Below, one piece after another: positions 17,097 to 24,443 of a DNA stretch of 27,929 nt. Positions within the stretch are counted from its first letter, which is position 1; each line of letters opens with the position of its first letter. The position numbers were made by a program, and so were the translations under genes. Source of the DNA: C7867-006 sp035438705 (GTDB taxonomy: Bacteria > Patescibacteriota > Minisyncoccia > Phycocordibacterales > DATDWN01); NCBI GenBank assembly GCA_035438705.1, contig DAORIV010000007.1, positions 1 through 27,929 on the forward strand, written 5' to 3'. Under the pieces are notes generated by a model. That model searched no databases. It had not been told where the DNA came from and saw only the letters and a program-made list of their open reading frames with translations.

Positions 17097-19463
17097 CTAG
17101 TTAGTTACAAAGTTAACTAATCTGTTTTTAACAAAGACTACTTTTAATATATTTTTACCTAAAAGCCATTTATCGATTCCAGGAGCTAGTTTTGCCTTAT
17201 CTACTATATCCTGTTCGTTTTCTTCGAAAGTAACTAATACTTCACCTCTCACCTTACCATTAATCTGTACTGCCATTTTTACTTCTAATTCTTCAAGTTT
17301 CTTTGGGTCCGGCTTCGGCCAGTTTTCCAGACAAAGTAACTTTTTGTATCCCAAATTTGCCCATAATTCTTCTGAAATATGTGGTGCAAATGGTGACAAA
17401 ATTTTAAGAAAACTTTCAAAATCTTTTTTGTTAATTTCTTCAAATTTTTCCATTTCATTAAGTAGAATCATCATACTTGAAACAGAAGTATTAAATGACA
17501 TAGTTTCAATATCTTCAGTAACTTTTTTAATTGTTTTATTAAGCAATATTTGAAACTTTGAATCTACTTTTGCACCATTTTTTACCTTTGCAGAAATTCT
17601 CCAAACCCTTTCTAAAAACCTTCTAACTCCAAAAATGTTGTCTTCATTCCAACTAACAGATTGTTCAAATGGCCCCATAAACATTTCGTACATTCGTAAA
17701 GTATCTGCACCATAATGTTTGATGATATCATCTGGATTTATTACATTTCCAAATCTTTTGGACATTTTTCTGCCATCAGAAGCTATGATAAGACCAACAT
17801 TCTGAAGTCTGTGAAAGGGCTCTTTTGTTGAAACCACACCAATGTCATACAAAAATTTATGCCAAAATCTTGCATATATTAAATGCCTTGTTGCATGTTC
17901 AGCACCCCCCACATAGAGATCTACAGTATTCCAATACTTCTCCTTTTTCTTGTCTACTAGAAATTTTTTATTCTTAGGGTCCATATATCTCAAGTAATAC
18001 CAAGAAGAACCTGCCCATTGTGGCATAGTGTTGCTTTCTCTTAAATACTTTTCTTTACCGACTCTTACATTCATCCAACTCTTTATGTTAGCTAAGGGAG
18101 ACTCGGCTTCCCCTGTAGGCTCGTATGATTTCACTTTTGGAAGTTTAACTGGAAGATCTTTTTCTTTAACAGGAATTATGCCATCTTTACCTCGAAGCAC
18201 CGGTATAGGCTCTCCCCAATATCTTTGTCTACTAAATACCCAATCTCTGAGTTTGTACTTGGTTACAAATTTTCCTTTTACGAATCTAGTAATCTCAAAT
18301 CTCGCTTTCTCAGTATTGTAGCCAGTAAATCTGTCTGAATTCAAAAGTATATCGTCTTTAACAACTTCTTTGATTGGTAGGTTATATTTCTTTGCAAATT
18401 CACCATCTCTTTCGTCATGAGCTGGAACAGCCATAATTGCACCAGTTCCGTATGATGGTAAAACATAATCTGCTATCCAAATAGAAATTTTTTCATTTGT
18501 AGCTGGGTTTACAGCGTGTATACCTTTTAAAAGTACGCCTGTTTTTTCTTTATCATCTCTAGTTCTATCAATTTCCGTTTTATTTTTAATAGAAAGAGCA
18601 TACTGTTTAATTTCGTCTTTGTTTTCAATTAGAGGCCACAGTTTTTCAACAAGTTCATGTTCTGGAGATAAAACTACATATGTAGCGCCAAAAATAGTAT
18701 CAGCTCTAGTTGTAAAAACAGTGATTTTCTCACTTGTTCTCCATACATCAAAATCTATCTCTGCTCCAATAGACTTACCAATCCAATTTCTTTGACTTTC
18801 TTTTATAGATTCCGGCCAATCAAGAGTATTTAAATCGGAAAGAAGTCTGTCAGCATAGTCAGTTATTCTAAGCACCCATTGTCTTATAGGTTTTTTAATT
18901 ACCACGGCTCCACATCTTTCACACTTACCACCTTCTACATCTTCATTTGCTAGCACAGTCTTATCAACTGGACACCAGTTTACTGGTTCGTTAGACTCAT
19001 AAGCCAAACCTTTTTCATAAAGTTTTAAAAATATCCACTGTGTCCATTTATAGAAATTAGGATCTGTCGTATTCACCTCTCGCGACCAGTCATAGTCTAA
19101 ACCAACTTTCTCAAGTTGTTTTTTAAAATTTGAAACGTTTTTAGAAACTGAAACCATAGGATTAGTTCCTGTTTTTATTGCATAGTTTTCAGCAGGAAGC
19201 CCAAATGCATCAAATCCCATAGGATGCAAAACATTAAAACCTTGCATTCTCTTCATTCTTGAAATAATGTCTGTAGCTATATAACCTTTTGGATGTCCAA
19301 CATGCAATCCTTCACCACTTGGATATGGAAACATATCTAATACATAAAATTTTTTCTTTCTAGAACTGTCCTGCGTTTTAAAAGCTTTTTTCTTGGTCCA
19401 TTCTTTTTGCCATTTTTTTTCAATAGCTATATGTTCATACTCCTTTTTGGTGACTTTCTTCAT
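17097..19463 (-). CDS. leuS: Leucine--tRNA ligase
   Basis: Class I synthetase charging tRNA-Leu. The HIGH-type motif is HVGH at residues 54-57 (after FPYPSGEGL), with HPMGFDAFGLPAENYAIKTG downstream. The CP1 editing domain shows TTRADTIFGATYVVLSPEH and GTGAIMAVPAHDERD. KMSKR is near residue 565 (ASDGRKMSKRFGN). The C-terminal domain ends VQINGKVRGEVLV...KNILKVVFVKNRLVNFV, as in bacterial LeuRS. A CERC pair in CPVDKTVLANEDVEGGKCERC suggests a zinc knuckle. At 788 aa it is slightly short but complete. Its start lies 30 nt from the preceding terminator. Confidence 0.96.
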   Translation of the reverse strand: MKKVTKKEYEHIAIEKKWQKEWTKKKAFKTQDSSRKKKFYVLDMFPYPSGEGLHVGHPKGYIATDIISRMKRMQGFNVLHPMGFDAFGLPAENYAIKTGTNPMVSVSKNVSNFKKQLEKVGLDYDWSREVNTTDPNFYKWTQWIFLKLYEKGLAYESNEPVNWCPVDKTVLANEDVEGGKCERCGAVVIKKPIRQWVLRITDYADRLLSDLNTLDWPESIKESQRNWIGKSIGAEIDFDVWRTSEKITVFTTRADTIFGATYVVLSPEHELVEKLWPLIENKDEIKQYALSIKNKTEIDRTRDDKEKTGVLLKGIHAVNPATNEKISIWIADYVLPSYGTGAIMAVPAHDERDGEFAKKYNLPIKEVVKDDILLNSDRFTGYNTEKARFEITRFVKGKFVTKYKLRDWVFSRQRYWGEPIPVLRGKDGIIPVKEKDLPVKLPKVKSYEPTGEAESPLANIKSWMNVRVGKEKYLRESNTMPQWAGSSWYYLRYMDPKNKKFLVDKKKEKYWNTVDLYVGGAEHATRHLIYARFWHKFLYDIGVVSTKEPFHRLQNVGLIIASDGRKMSKRFGNVINPDDIIKHYGADTLRMYEMFMGPFEQSVSWNEDNIFGVRRFLERVWRISAKVKNGAKVDSKFQILLNKTIKKVTEDIETMSFNTSVSSMMILLNEMEKFEEINKKDFESFLKILSPFAPHISEELWANLGYKKLLCLENWPKPDPKKLEELEVKMAVQINGKVRGEVLVTFEENEQDIVDKAKLAPGIDKWLLGKNILKVVFVKNRLVNFVTN

Positions 19464-19469
19464 ATACTC

Positions 19470-19498
19470 ATCCTATCAAAAAGAATCTATATTTTCAA
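19470..19498 (-). promoter_or_regulatory. Promoter, predicted leaderless start of leuS
   Basis: TTGAAA (19498-19493), 17 bp, TAGGAT (19475-19470), then 6 nt to the ATG at 19463. The -35 begins in the T-run of the terminator at 19497-19526. AGGA in the -10 could instead serve as a Shine-Dalgarno 8 nt from the ATG, so this case is ambiguous. Confidence 0.55.
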
Positions 19499-19526
19499 AA
19501 AACCCCTCAAAACTTGAAGGGTTTTT
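19497..19526 (-). terminator. Intrinsic terminator after the DUF5671 gene
   Basis: Stem AAAAACCC-TTCAA pairing with TTGA-GGGGTTTTT with one mismatch and a short loop, followed by a T-run on the minus strand, 6 nt past the stop at 19533. Confidence 0.85.
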
Positions 19527-19532
19527 CCGAAC

Positions 19533-20441
19533 TTAGAATTGAGCCTTAGGGTACATTAATGTATTTATCTTTTGATCAAAACAGTGTTTACCACTTGGGT
19601 GTGACCAGCTAGTGTCTCCATAGTAGTAAGTGTATCCATAATTTTGATCTTCTTTTGATGATTCTTTATTGAACACAGCACATAATTTATAGGTGATATC
19701 GCCTGTTTTTATATATTCAAACGGAGTGTTGGTTTGAGTATCCATTATTGAACCATAAAAATTTACAGACTTTAGATCTTCAGTAGTTAGAGGAAGTTTT
19801 GAATATGTTCCATAGTATGCTTCAATCTGACCTTTCATATTTTGTAAGCCATTTATTTTTTCAGCATCATATTTGTATAGCCTTTGTGTTCTAGGAGAAC
19901 CCAATACAGAAAATCCCCAAATTATTGAGCTTAGTACTAAAACAAAAGCAAAAATTCTCCATAAATTTCTACTTTTTGGAGTTAACAAGTTTCTAACATC
20001 TGAAATATAGTAATAGAAAATACTACCAGTAATAACCAGTAATACTAATGCTTTAAGTAAAAACGCTGTTGTTAATTCTCTACCGTCAATAAAATAGTAC
20101 AAAACCGCAATTAAATTTCCTGCCAATACTAGACCAGCTATAAAAAGTGTAAGATATGTTAGCCATTTATGAACTGCAGATTTTGAGCCTGGGTTTTGAT
20201 CGTATTCTTTTCCAAGCAACCACATAAGTGCAAGAAATATTGGAAAAAATATCACAAGCACTGAAACAGGCCATGAAATCGAACCAGAATAGTAGTAAGA
20301 ACTTGTAACCTGAGGATATGCTTTATTTATTACTGAAAATAATAAATTAATAAGACTCCCTACTACAGTGTAAAGTGAAACTGTAGCCCCAAGATTTATA
20401 AAAAAATCTTTTACATTATTTTTGTTTTGTGTTGGTTCCAT
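19533..20441 (-). CDS. DUF5671-type polytopic membrane protein
   Basis: A 302-aa membrane protein. The N-terminal half has about four to five transmembrane helices with DFFINLGATVSLYTVVGSLI at the start and the pair SWPVSVLVIFFPIFLALMWL and HKWLTYLTLFIAGLVLAGNL, the pattern of the DUF5671 family common in Parcubacteria. After a further helix (about 165-180) comes a soluble domain (about 185-302) with MKGQIEAYYGTYSKLPLT and FEYIKTGDITYKLCAVF, resembling the pseudopilin-like tail often attached to this family. Function unknown. It follows the cupin gene by 22 nt. No Shine-Dalgarno; TAATTT lies 6 nt before the ATG. Confidence 0.75.
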   Translation of the reverse strand: MEPTQNKNNVKDFFINLGATVSLYTVVGSLINLLFSVINKAYPQVTSSYYYSGSISWPVSVLVIFFPIFLALMWLLGKEYDQNPGSKSAVHKWLTYLTLFIAGLVLAGNLIAVLYYFIDGRELTTAFLLKALVLLVITGSIFYYYISDVRNLLTPKSRNLWRIFAFVLVLSSIIWGFSVLGSPRTQRLYKYDAEKINGLQNMKGQIEAYYGTYSKLPLTTEDLKSVNFYGSIMDTQTNTPFEYIKTGDITYKLCAVFNKESSKEDQNYGYTYYYGDTSWSHPSGKHCFDQKINTLMYPKAQF

Positions 20442-20463
20442 AATACTAAATTATTTTATTAAA

Positions 20464-20862
20464 TTACTCGCTTGTAACACCATCAAACTCAGCCTCATTT
20501 GTCATTGCCTCTTCCTTAGTAGCTCTTTCTATACCATCTTTATGGTGAGGAGGCATATATATAGTATACATCTTTAGACTATTTTGACCTGTATTTATTA
20601 CATTATGCTGTGCCCCCTTTGGTACTATTACAGCGTCACCATCAGAAACTTCATACTCGGTTTCATTTATTACGACCTTACCTGTACCAGCTTCAAATCT
20701 AAAAAACTGGTCGTTATCAGGATGAACCTCACTTCCAATTTCTTCTCCTGGAAGAAGTGACATTAACACTAACTGACTTTGTTCACCTGTATACAAAACT
20801 TTTCTAAAAGAATCGTTGCTTGTTGTTAGTTCCTCAATATTGTTTTTGTATCCTTTTTTCAT
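20464..20862 (-). CDS. Single-domain cupin protein
   Basis: A 132-aa beta-barrel cupin. Motif 1 is GEEIGSEVHPDNDQFFRFEAG and motif 2 GDAVIVPKGAQHNVINTG; the first His, a Gln and the motif-2 His are available to bind metal, while the second motif-1 His is Asp/Asn. This is the subgroup resembling the mannose-6-phosphate isomerase C-terminal domain; the substrate is unknown. I chose the ATG at 20862 over the TTG at 20880 because the extra codons contain the promoter -10 box. The predicted mRNA therefore begins at the start codon. Confidence 0.88.
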   Translation of the reverse strand: MKKGYKNNIEELTTSNDSFRKVLYTGEQSQLVLMSLLPGEEIGSEVHPDNDQFFRFEAGTGKVVINETEYEVSDGDAVIVPKGAQHNVINTGQNSLKMYTIYMPPHHKDGIERATKEEAMTNEAEFDGVTSE

Positions 20863-20868
20863 ATATGC

Positions 20869-20877
20869 ATTATACCA
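20869..20877 (-). promoter_or_regulatory. Extended -10 promoter, leaderless cupin start
   Basis: TGGTATAAT, an extended -10 (TGn plus perfect TATAAT at 20874-20869), lies 6 nt before the cupin ATG and directly abuts the T7 tail of the ychF terminator. No -35 match is needed for an extended -10. Confidence 0.7.
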
Positions 20878-20878
20878 C

Positions 20879-20921
20879 AAAAAAATAACTTGAGACTTAT
20901 AAATCTAAGGTGAAAGTTATT
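20879..20921 (-). terminator. Intrinsic terminator after ychF
   Basis: Eight-base arms AATAACTT (20921-20914) and AAGTTATT (20891-20884), with an inner CTTA/TAAG pair, followed by seven Ts on the minus strand. The stem is AT-rich and so weaker than others here. Confidence 0.6.
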
Positions 20922-20949
20922 CTATCGAATAGTTTGAGAAAGAAGATCG

Positions 20950-21954
20950 TTAAATTCTAAATTCTATAACATCACCGTCTTTCACTATATACTCCTTTCC
21001 CTCAGTTCTAACTTGTCCTTTTTCACGAGCGACCGCATAAGAACCAGACGCTAGAAGATCATCACAATGAACGACTTCTGCGCGAATAAATTTATCTTTA
21101 AAATCTGTATGTATCGCTGTACCAGCCATAGGAGCAGTCCAACCTTTTTCTATAGTCCAAGCTCGAGACTCGTCTTCTCCAGTAGTAAAGTAAGTAATCA
21201 ACCCTAAAGTTTCATAAGCTTTTTTAATTAAATCATCAAAACCCTTTTCGAAAACAGGATCTATTTCTACAAAGCTTCCGGGAATTCTGTCTTTCACATT
21301 CAAAACATTTTCTGAACTTGCTTCTGATACATTTAAAGCATATAAAATTGGCTTCATTGTAAGGAGATGCATATTCTTAATCACAATAAGTTCATCTGGA
21401 GTAAATTCTAGAGTGTTAGCAAGTTTACCCTGCTTCAAGACCTCTAAAACTTTAGTCAAAACCTCATTTTCAAAAATTGCTTCTTTTTTATTTGCTTTTA
21501 CATCTCTACCTAAATTTCCAATTCTTTTTGTTACAGTTTCTTCATCTGCCAGAACTAGCTCGTAATTAATTACACCAATATCTGAAAGAGGATCTACTTT
21601 GCCATGAACATGAATAACATCATCGTCTTTGAAAACTCGCACCATCTCAAGTATTGCATCAACTTCTCGGATATTTGAAAGAAATTTATTACCCAAACCT
21701 TCACCAGCTGAAGCACCCTTCACCAGACCTGCAATATCCACAAACTCGATAACTGCTGGAATGGTTTTTGCTGATTTAGAAAGTTCTGATAGTTTATATA
21801 ATCTCTCATCCGGTACAGGAACAATCCCGACTGATGGATCAATGGTGCAAAATGGATAATTCTCTGCAGGAACACCTTTTTTTGTTAACGCATTAAAAAG
21901 TGTAGATTTTCCTACATTTGGTAGACCTACAATACCTATACTAAGTTTTGACAT
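20950..21954 (-). CDS. ychF: YchF/Obg-family GTPase/ATPase
   Basis: A conserved ribosome-associated P-loop NTPase (OLA1 family) that prefers ATP. The P-loop is GLPNVGKST at residues 10-18, with the YchF-type FNALTKKGVPAENYPFCTID following. VDIAGLVKGASAGEGLGNKF is the G3/switch region, and NVSE in ILYALNVSEAS replaces the GTP-specifying NKxD, as in this family. The TGS domain is at the C-terminus (TAIHTDFKDKFIRAEVV, ending EYIVKDGDVIEFRI). At 334 aa it is about 30 shorter than typical YchF, mainly in the middle helical domain. Confidence 0.95.
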   Translation of the reverse strand: MSKLSIGIVGLPNVGKSTLFNALTKKGVPAENYPFCTIDPSVGIVPVPDERLYKLSELSKSAKTIPAVIEFVDIAGLVKGASAGEGLGNKFLSNIREVDAILEMVRVFKDDDVIHVHGKVDPLSDIGVINYELVLADEETVTKRIGNLGRDVKANKKEAIFENEVLTKVLEVLKQGKLANTLEFTPDELIVIKNMHLLTMKPILYALNVSEASSENVLNVKDRIPGSFVEIDPVFEKGFDDLIKKAYETLGLITYFTTGEDESRAWTIEKGWTAPMAGTAIHTDFKDKFIRAEVVHCDDLLASGSYAVAREKGQVRTEGKEYIVKDGDVIEFRI

Positions 21955-21960
21955 AAAAAC

Positions 21961-21966
21961 ATACTA
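21961..21966 (-). promoter_or_regulatory. -10-like box, predicted leaderless start of ychF
   Basis: TAGTAT (4 of 6 to consensus) lies 6 nt before the ATG at 21954, just past the hairpin at 22000-22020. No Shine-Dalgarno motif is present. Confidence 0.45.
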
Positions 21967-21999
21967 ACTTATTTTTGATATTTTTTCTATATAAAAATA

Positions 22000-22020
22000 G
22001 AGGTCGCACATTGCGACCTC
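22000..22020 (-). terminator. Intrinsic terminator after the 83-aa gene
   Basis: A 9-bp perfect stem GAGGTCGCA/TGCGACCTC with a 3-nt loop, then TATTTTTAT on the minus strand, 14 nt past the stop at 22035. The stem is far richer in G+C than the surrounding DNA. Confidence 0.9.
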
Positions 22021-22034
22021 ATTGAAAGTTAAAC

Positions 22035-22286
22035 TTATTTACCTCGTGAAAGCTGGCAGTCGCCAGCACAAGTGTCCATGTGAGGACACATCTTTGCTCT
22101 GGTACCCGCACCTGAACACTGGATGTGACCACACACGACCACACTACGACCCACACGCACCACATTGAGTGGTGCTTCGTGCACTTCTGGAACAAGACTG
22201 ACCCTTGTCCCAAAAGATCTGAGAACTTCTCCAACAAGCACCCGCTTGTCCCCTTGGATACGTCTCTGCGCGGTCGAAAGCCTCAT
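22035..22286 (-). CDS. Small Cys/His-rich protein, unknown, atypical composition
   Basis: An 83-aa protein I do not recognise. The first half is basic and without a signal peptide or transmembrane segment. The last 32 residues hold C52, H54, C57, C67, H69, C73 and C77 (CGHxxC and CPHMDTCAGDC), enough to bind one or two metal ions, for example zinc. Support for a real gene: AAAGGGG 7 nt before the ATG, a -35/-10 pair upstream and a strong hairpin terminator just after the stop. By hand count it is about 54% G+C, against roughly a third for its neighbours, and it uses a Shine-Dalgarno where native genes do not. An overlapping frame (22019-22237) lacks such signals. Confidence 0.65.
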   Translation of the reverse strand: MRLSTAQRRIQGDKRVLVGEVLRSFGTRVSLVPEVHEAPLNVVRVGRSVVVCGHIQCSGAGTRAKMCPHMDTCAGDCQLSRGK

Positions 22287-22317
22287 GCTTTTGCCCCTTT
22301 GTTGTAACTCTTTATAT

Positions 22318-22347
22318 ATCGTATTCCTTTATTGGTTTACTTGTCAA
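22318..22347 (-). promoter_or_regulatory. Promoter of the 83-aa gene
   Basis: A perfect TTGACA (22347-22342) inside the last codons of the upstream membrane protein gene, an 18-bp spacer and TACGAT (22323-22318). TATATA just downstream is an alternative -10. The leader would be about 25 nt, including the Shine-Dalgarno AAAGGGG at 22300-22294. Confidence 0.6.
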
Positions 22348-22885
22348 ACTTTTTAAACACAATTTCACCCAAAACACCAACAACTAACACCAAAGTAACA
22401 ATAGGAAGAATAATGTTATATGGATTTTCAATAACTGGTGCACTTGTTTTGAGTTTATTATTTAAAAAACCGATTATAATTGCTGTCCACCAACCTACTT
22501 GGGAAATAGTCGTCGCTAGAGTTATTCTGAATTTTGTTAAGCTAGATACTTTTGTATCATCTGAAACTTCACCCATAGATTTTTTAATAAAGTGTAAGTA
22601 AACACCATTTAGCCCCACGAGTATAACCGCAAATATTTTAATTGTAGACAAACCTGAAATACTCTCTTTCATTAAAATTAGAGGTATGCCTGTCAAAACT
22701 AGTCCTGTGTAGCCCAACCATATAAGTCTTTGAGTGACGTTAGCAACCTGTGTCACAAAAGACATTTTTACTTTTTTCAAAATCCAAAGCAAACCAAAAG
22801 TATCGATCACTATCACCGCGCCGAAACCAGTTATAAGAGAAACAAAATGTATAAAAAGTAAAACGTGATAAGGTTCTATATTCAT
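22337..22885 (-). CDS. Five-TM integral membrane protein, unknown
   Basis: A 182-aa protein with five predicted helices (about residues 6-35, 48-67, 80-97, 123-142, 157-177). The first, with HVLLFIHFVSLITGFGAVIV, carries histidines near the membrane face, a look shared with CopD-like and DUF2269-like membrane proteins, but the match is too weak to name. KKSMGEVSDDTKVSS is the only notable loop. The DNA is AT-rich like the core genes. It lies between two compositionally atypical genes, and its promoter follows the collagen gene's terminator directly. Confidence 0.7.
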   Translation of the reverse strand: MNIEPYHVLLFIHFVSLITGFGAVIVIDTFGLLWILKKVKMSFVTQVANVTQRLIWLGYTGLVLTGIPLILMKESISGLSTIKIFAVILVGLNGVYLHFIKKSMGEVSDDTKVSSLTKFRITLATTISQVGWWTAIIIGFLNNKLKTSAPVIENPYNIILPIVTLVLVVGVLGEIVFKKFDK

Positions 22886-22891
22886 AAGAAC

Positions 22892-22897
22892 ATTTTA
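22892..22897 (-). promoter_or_regulatory. -10 box, predicted leaderless start of the 182-aa gene
   Basis: TAAAAT (5 of 6) lies 6 nt before the ATG at 22885; the T-run of the preceding terminator falls about where a -35 would be. Confidence 0.5.
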
Positions 22898-22913
22898 CAA
22901 AAATTTTTTGCAT

Positions 22914-22979
22914 AAAAAAAGAGCCCTGGTGGACTCCCCGTACACATTTGGTACGTGGGAGTCCCTTCCATAGGGCTCT
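22914..22979 (-). terminator. Long two-part intrinsic terminator after the collagen-like gene
   Basis: The outer stem AGAGCCCT/AGGGCTCT and inner stem GGACTCCC-CGTAC/GTACG-GGGAGTCC (one bulged base) are joined by a small internal loop, then seven Ts on the minus strand. About 21 base pairs in all, the strongest hairpin in the window. Confidence 0.95.
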
Positions 22980-23001
22980 CGTAGCCGGCGCTAGGCGTTA
23001 G

Positions 23002-23727
23002 CTACTGCTTGTTGACCTCCACGATCTTCGGGTAGCTGGAAACGAGCCAGCTCTCCACCTCGTTAGTTACTTCCTGCGACACTCCGAGCATCTGAAGCAC
23101 CGTCGCCGCGTTGTAGTTACGCGGAAGCGGATACCACTGCATCTTCGGTAGTTCGAGAGAAAGCAGACACCAGTAGTCCGTCTCGGAATCGTAGAGACGG
23201 AAGGTTCTCTTGTCGCCAGTGTCAGCGACGAAAATCACCTTGTCCCATCCGGTCGGCGGACCATTCCGCCAGAAACCGGCACGAGGCCCCGAGGGGTCGT
23301 TGTTGTCGATGTAGAGGGTCGTACGTGTCGCCTTGTTGTAGTAGACCTCGTCGTTGACGTTCGACCCAAAGGTGTTCACATGGTCCGTGACCGGGTCAGG
23401 ACCGATGAATTGCTTGAGAAGACCGACGAGATCGTACGGCACCCGATACGGTAGTGCCTTGGCGACGAGACCAGGTCCCGGCGGCCCCTGAGGACCCTGG
23501 GGTCCCTGCGGACCAGTTGCACCAGTCGGGCCAGCGGGTCCCTGCGGCCCCGGAGGCCCCTGAGGACCCGGATCCCCCTTGGGACCCTGCTTGCAGGTGT
23601 TGCACGTGTGGGAACCGTCACAGTTCCCAATGTGGACGTGACTGCCGTAGTCCGGCAGTACCGTCTGAGCGTTTCCGTACGATGCCATGCTGAGCATGGC
23701 GATGAGAACGAGCAGAACCTTCTTCAC
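23002..23727 (-). CDS. Secreted collagen-like protein
   Basis: A 241-aa exported protein. From the GTG at 23727 the product starts MKKVLLVLIAMLSMASYGNA, a standard Sec signal peptide with a likely cut after GNA (residue 20). Residues 21-47 contain C36, C42 and C45. Residues 48-86 are thirteen uninterrupted Gly-X-Y triplets rich in GPQ and GPP, predicting a collagen triple helix and therefore a trimer. Residues 87-241 form a non-collagenous domain I do not recognise, possibly the trimerisation or binding head. GTG is preferred to an upstream TTG because GGGGGAGA lies 5 nt before it and the upstream codons contain the promoter. G+C is about 60% by sampled lines, so transfer is likely. It has no LPXTG or transmembrane anchor. 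Confidence 0.85.
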   Translation of the reverse strand: MKKVLLVLIAMLSMASYGNAQTVLPDYGSHVHIGNCDGSHTCNTCKQGPKGDPGPQGPPGPQGPAGPTGATGPQGPQGPQGPPGPGLVAKALPYRVPYDLVGLLKQFIGPDPVTDHVNTFGSNVNDEVYYNKATRTTLYIDNNDPSGPRAGFWRNGPPTGWDKVIFVADTGDKRTFRLYDSETDYWCLLSLELPKMQWYPLPRNYNAATVLQMLGVSQEVTNEVESWLVSSYPKIVEVNKQ

Positions 23728-23770
23728 TTTATCTCCCCCTGTGCCGTCGTAATGACGGACATCTTCCACC

Positions 23771-23799
23771 ATCTTATCATAGTTATATAACTGTGTCAA
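23771..23799 (-). promoter_or_regulatory. Strong promoter of the collagen-like gene
   Basis: A perfect TTGACA (23799-23794), 17 bp, and TAAGAT (23776-23771) with an extended TGA. The leader is about 37 nt and contains a strong Shine-Dalgarno (23740-23731). This is a conventional leadered arrangement. Confidence 0.8.
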
Positions 23800-23812
23800 T
23801 AGGTATATTTAC

Positions 23813-23831
23813 AAAACAATCATATTGTTTT
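23813..23831 (-). terminator. Weak hairpin after the flavodoxin-like gene
   Basis: AAAACAAT/ATTGTTTT, 8 bp with a 3-nt loop, ending in its own T-rich arm. It sits between the flavodoxin-like gene and the collagen promoter. AT-rich, so only moderately convincing. Confidence 0.5.
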
Positions 23832-23858
23832 AAAGTTTATTGAAAGTCTAACTAGAAA

Positions 23859-24431
23859 CTAAAATGCTTTCTCACCGTAACTTTGAAACTTTTTGTACCA
23901 TAAATTTTTTCTTTCATCTGAAATTTTTTTCATAGGACCAATTTTTGTAACTTTTGCACTAAATCCTGCAAACCAAAGTATACCGTCTTGAATTTCGTTA
24001 GTATTGTCCCCTTGCAGGAAACGTGCAATAAGTGGATGGGAGTCCGAAGTGATAAAAACCCTTGCAGTTTTACCTCGGAGTAATCTGTTCCAACCAATTC
24101 CACTTGGTAAAAATTTAAATGCAAAACCAGGCAACCAAACTCTATCAAACAATCCCTTTAGTAGAGCTGGCATTGTTGACCACCATGAAGGGTAAATGAT
24201 AACAAAGTGATCACACCATCGCACATCTTCTTGAAATTTCTTTAAATCAGGTTCAAGTTCTTGTATAACCTTATAACCCTTATGAAGTATCGGGTCGAAC
24301 TTCATATTTGCTAGATGTGTTATGCGAACTTCATAACCCTTTGCTTCTGCACCTTTTTTGTAAGATTCAGCTAAGTTGCAACACATACTCTCTGCATCAG
24401 GATGTCCAGATAATATAAATACTTTGTGCAT
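23859..24431 (-). CDS. NAD(P)H:quinone oxidoreductase-like flavoprotein
   Basis: A 190-aa flavodoxin-fold protein of the Flavodoxin_2 type (NQO1, MdaB, KefF-like). The FMN/FAD phosphate site is SGHPDAESMCCNLAES (residues 8-23), and the second signature is IIYPSWWSTMPALLKGLFDR with WLPGFAF following. It should transfer two electrons from NAD(P)H to a quinone or other acceptor in the cytosol. Start at ATG 24431; the preceding 74-aa gene ends 12 nt upstream and the two are probably co-transcribed. Composition is native AT-rich. Confidence 0.88.
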   Translation of the reverse strand: MHKVFILSGHPDAESMCCNLAESYKKGAEAKGYEVRITHLANMKFDPILHKGYKVIQELEPDLKKFQEDVRWCDHFVIIYPSWWSTMPALLKGLFDRVWLPGFAFKFLPSGIGWNRLLRGKTARVFITSDSHPLIARFLQGDNTNEIQDGILWFAGFSAKVTKIGPMKKISDERKNLWYKKFQSYGEKAF

Positions 24432-24443
24432 TATTTTATAAAA

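Noticed and set aside
20863..20880. TTG start for the cupin gene giving 138 aa
   Set aside because: The extra codons overlap the extended -10 box, so the transcript could not include them.
22019..22237. A 72-aa minus-strand frame and two plus-strand frames overlapping the 83-aa gene
   Set aside because: None has a Shine-Dalgarno, a promoter at proper distance or a plausible protein pattern; the 83-aa frame has all.
23376..23693. Overlapping frames on both strands in the Gly-X-Y region
   Set aside because: They are by-products of the G+C-rich triplet repeat; only the minus frame with signal peptide, Shine-Dalgarno and promoter makes a sensible protein.
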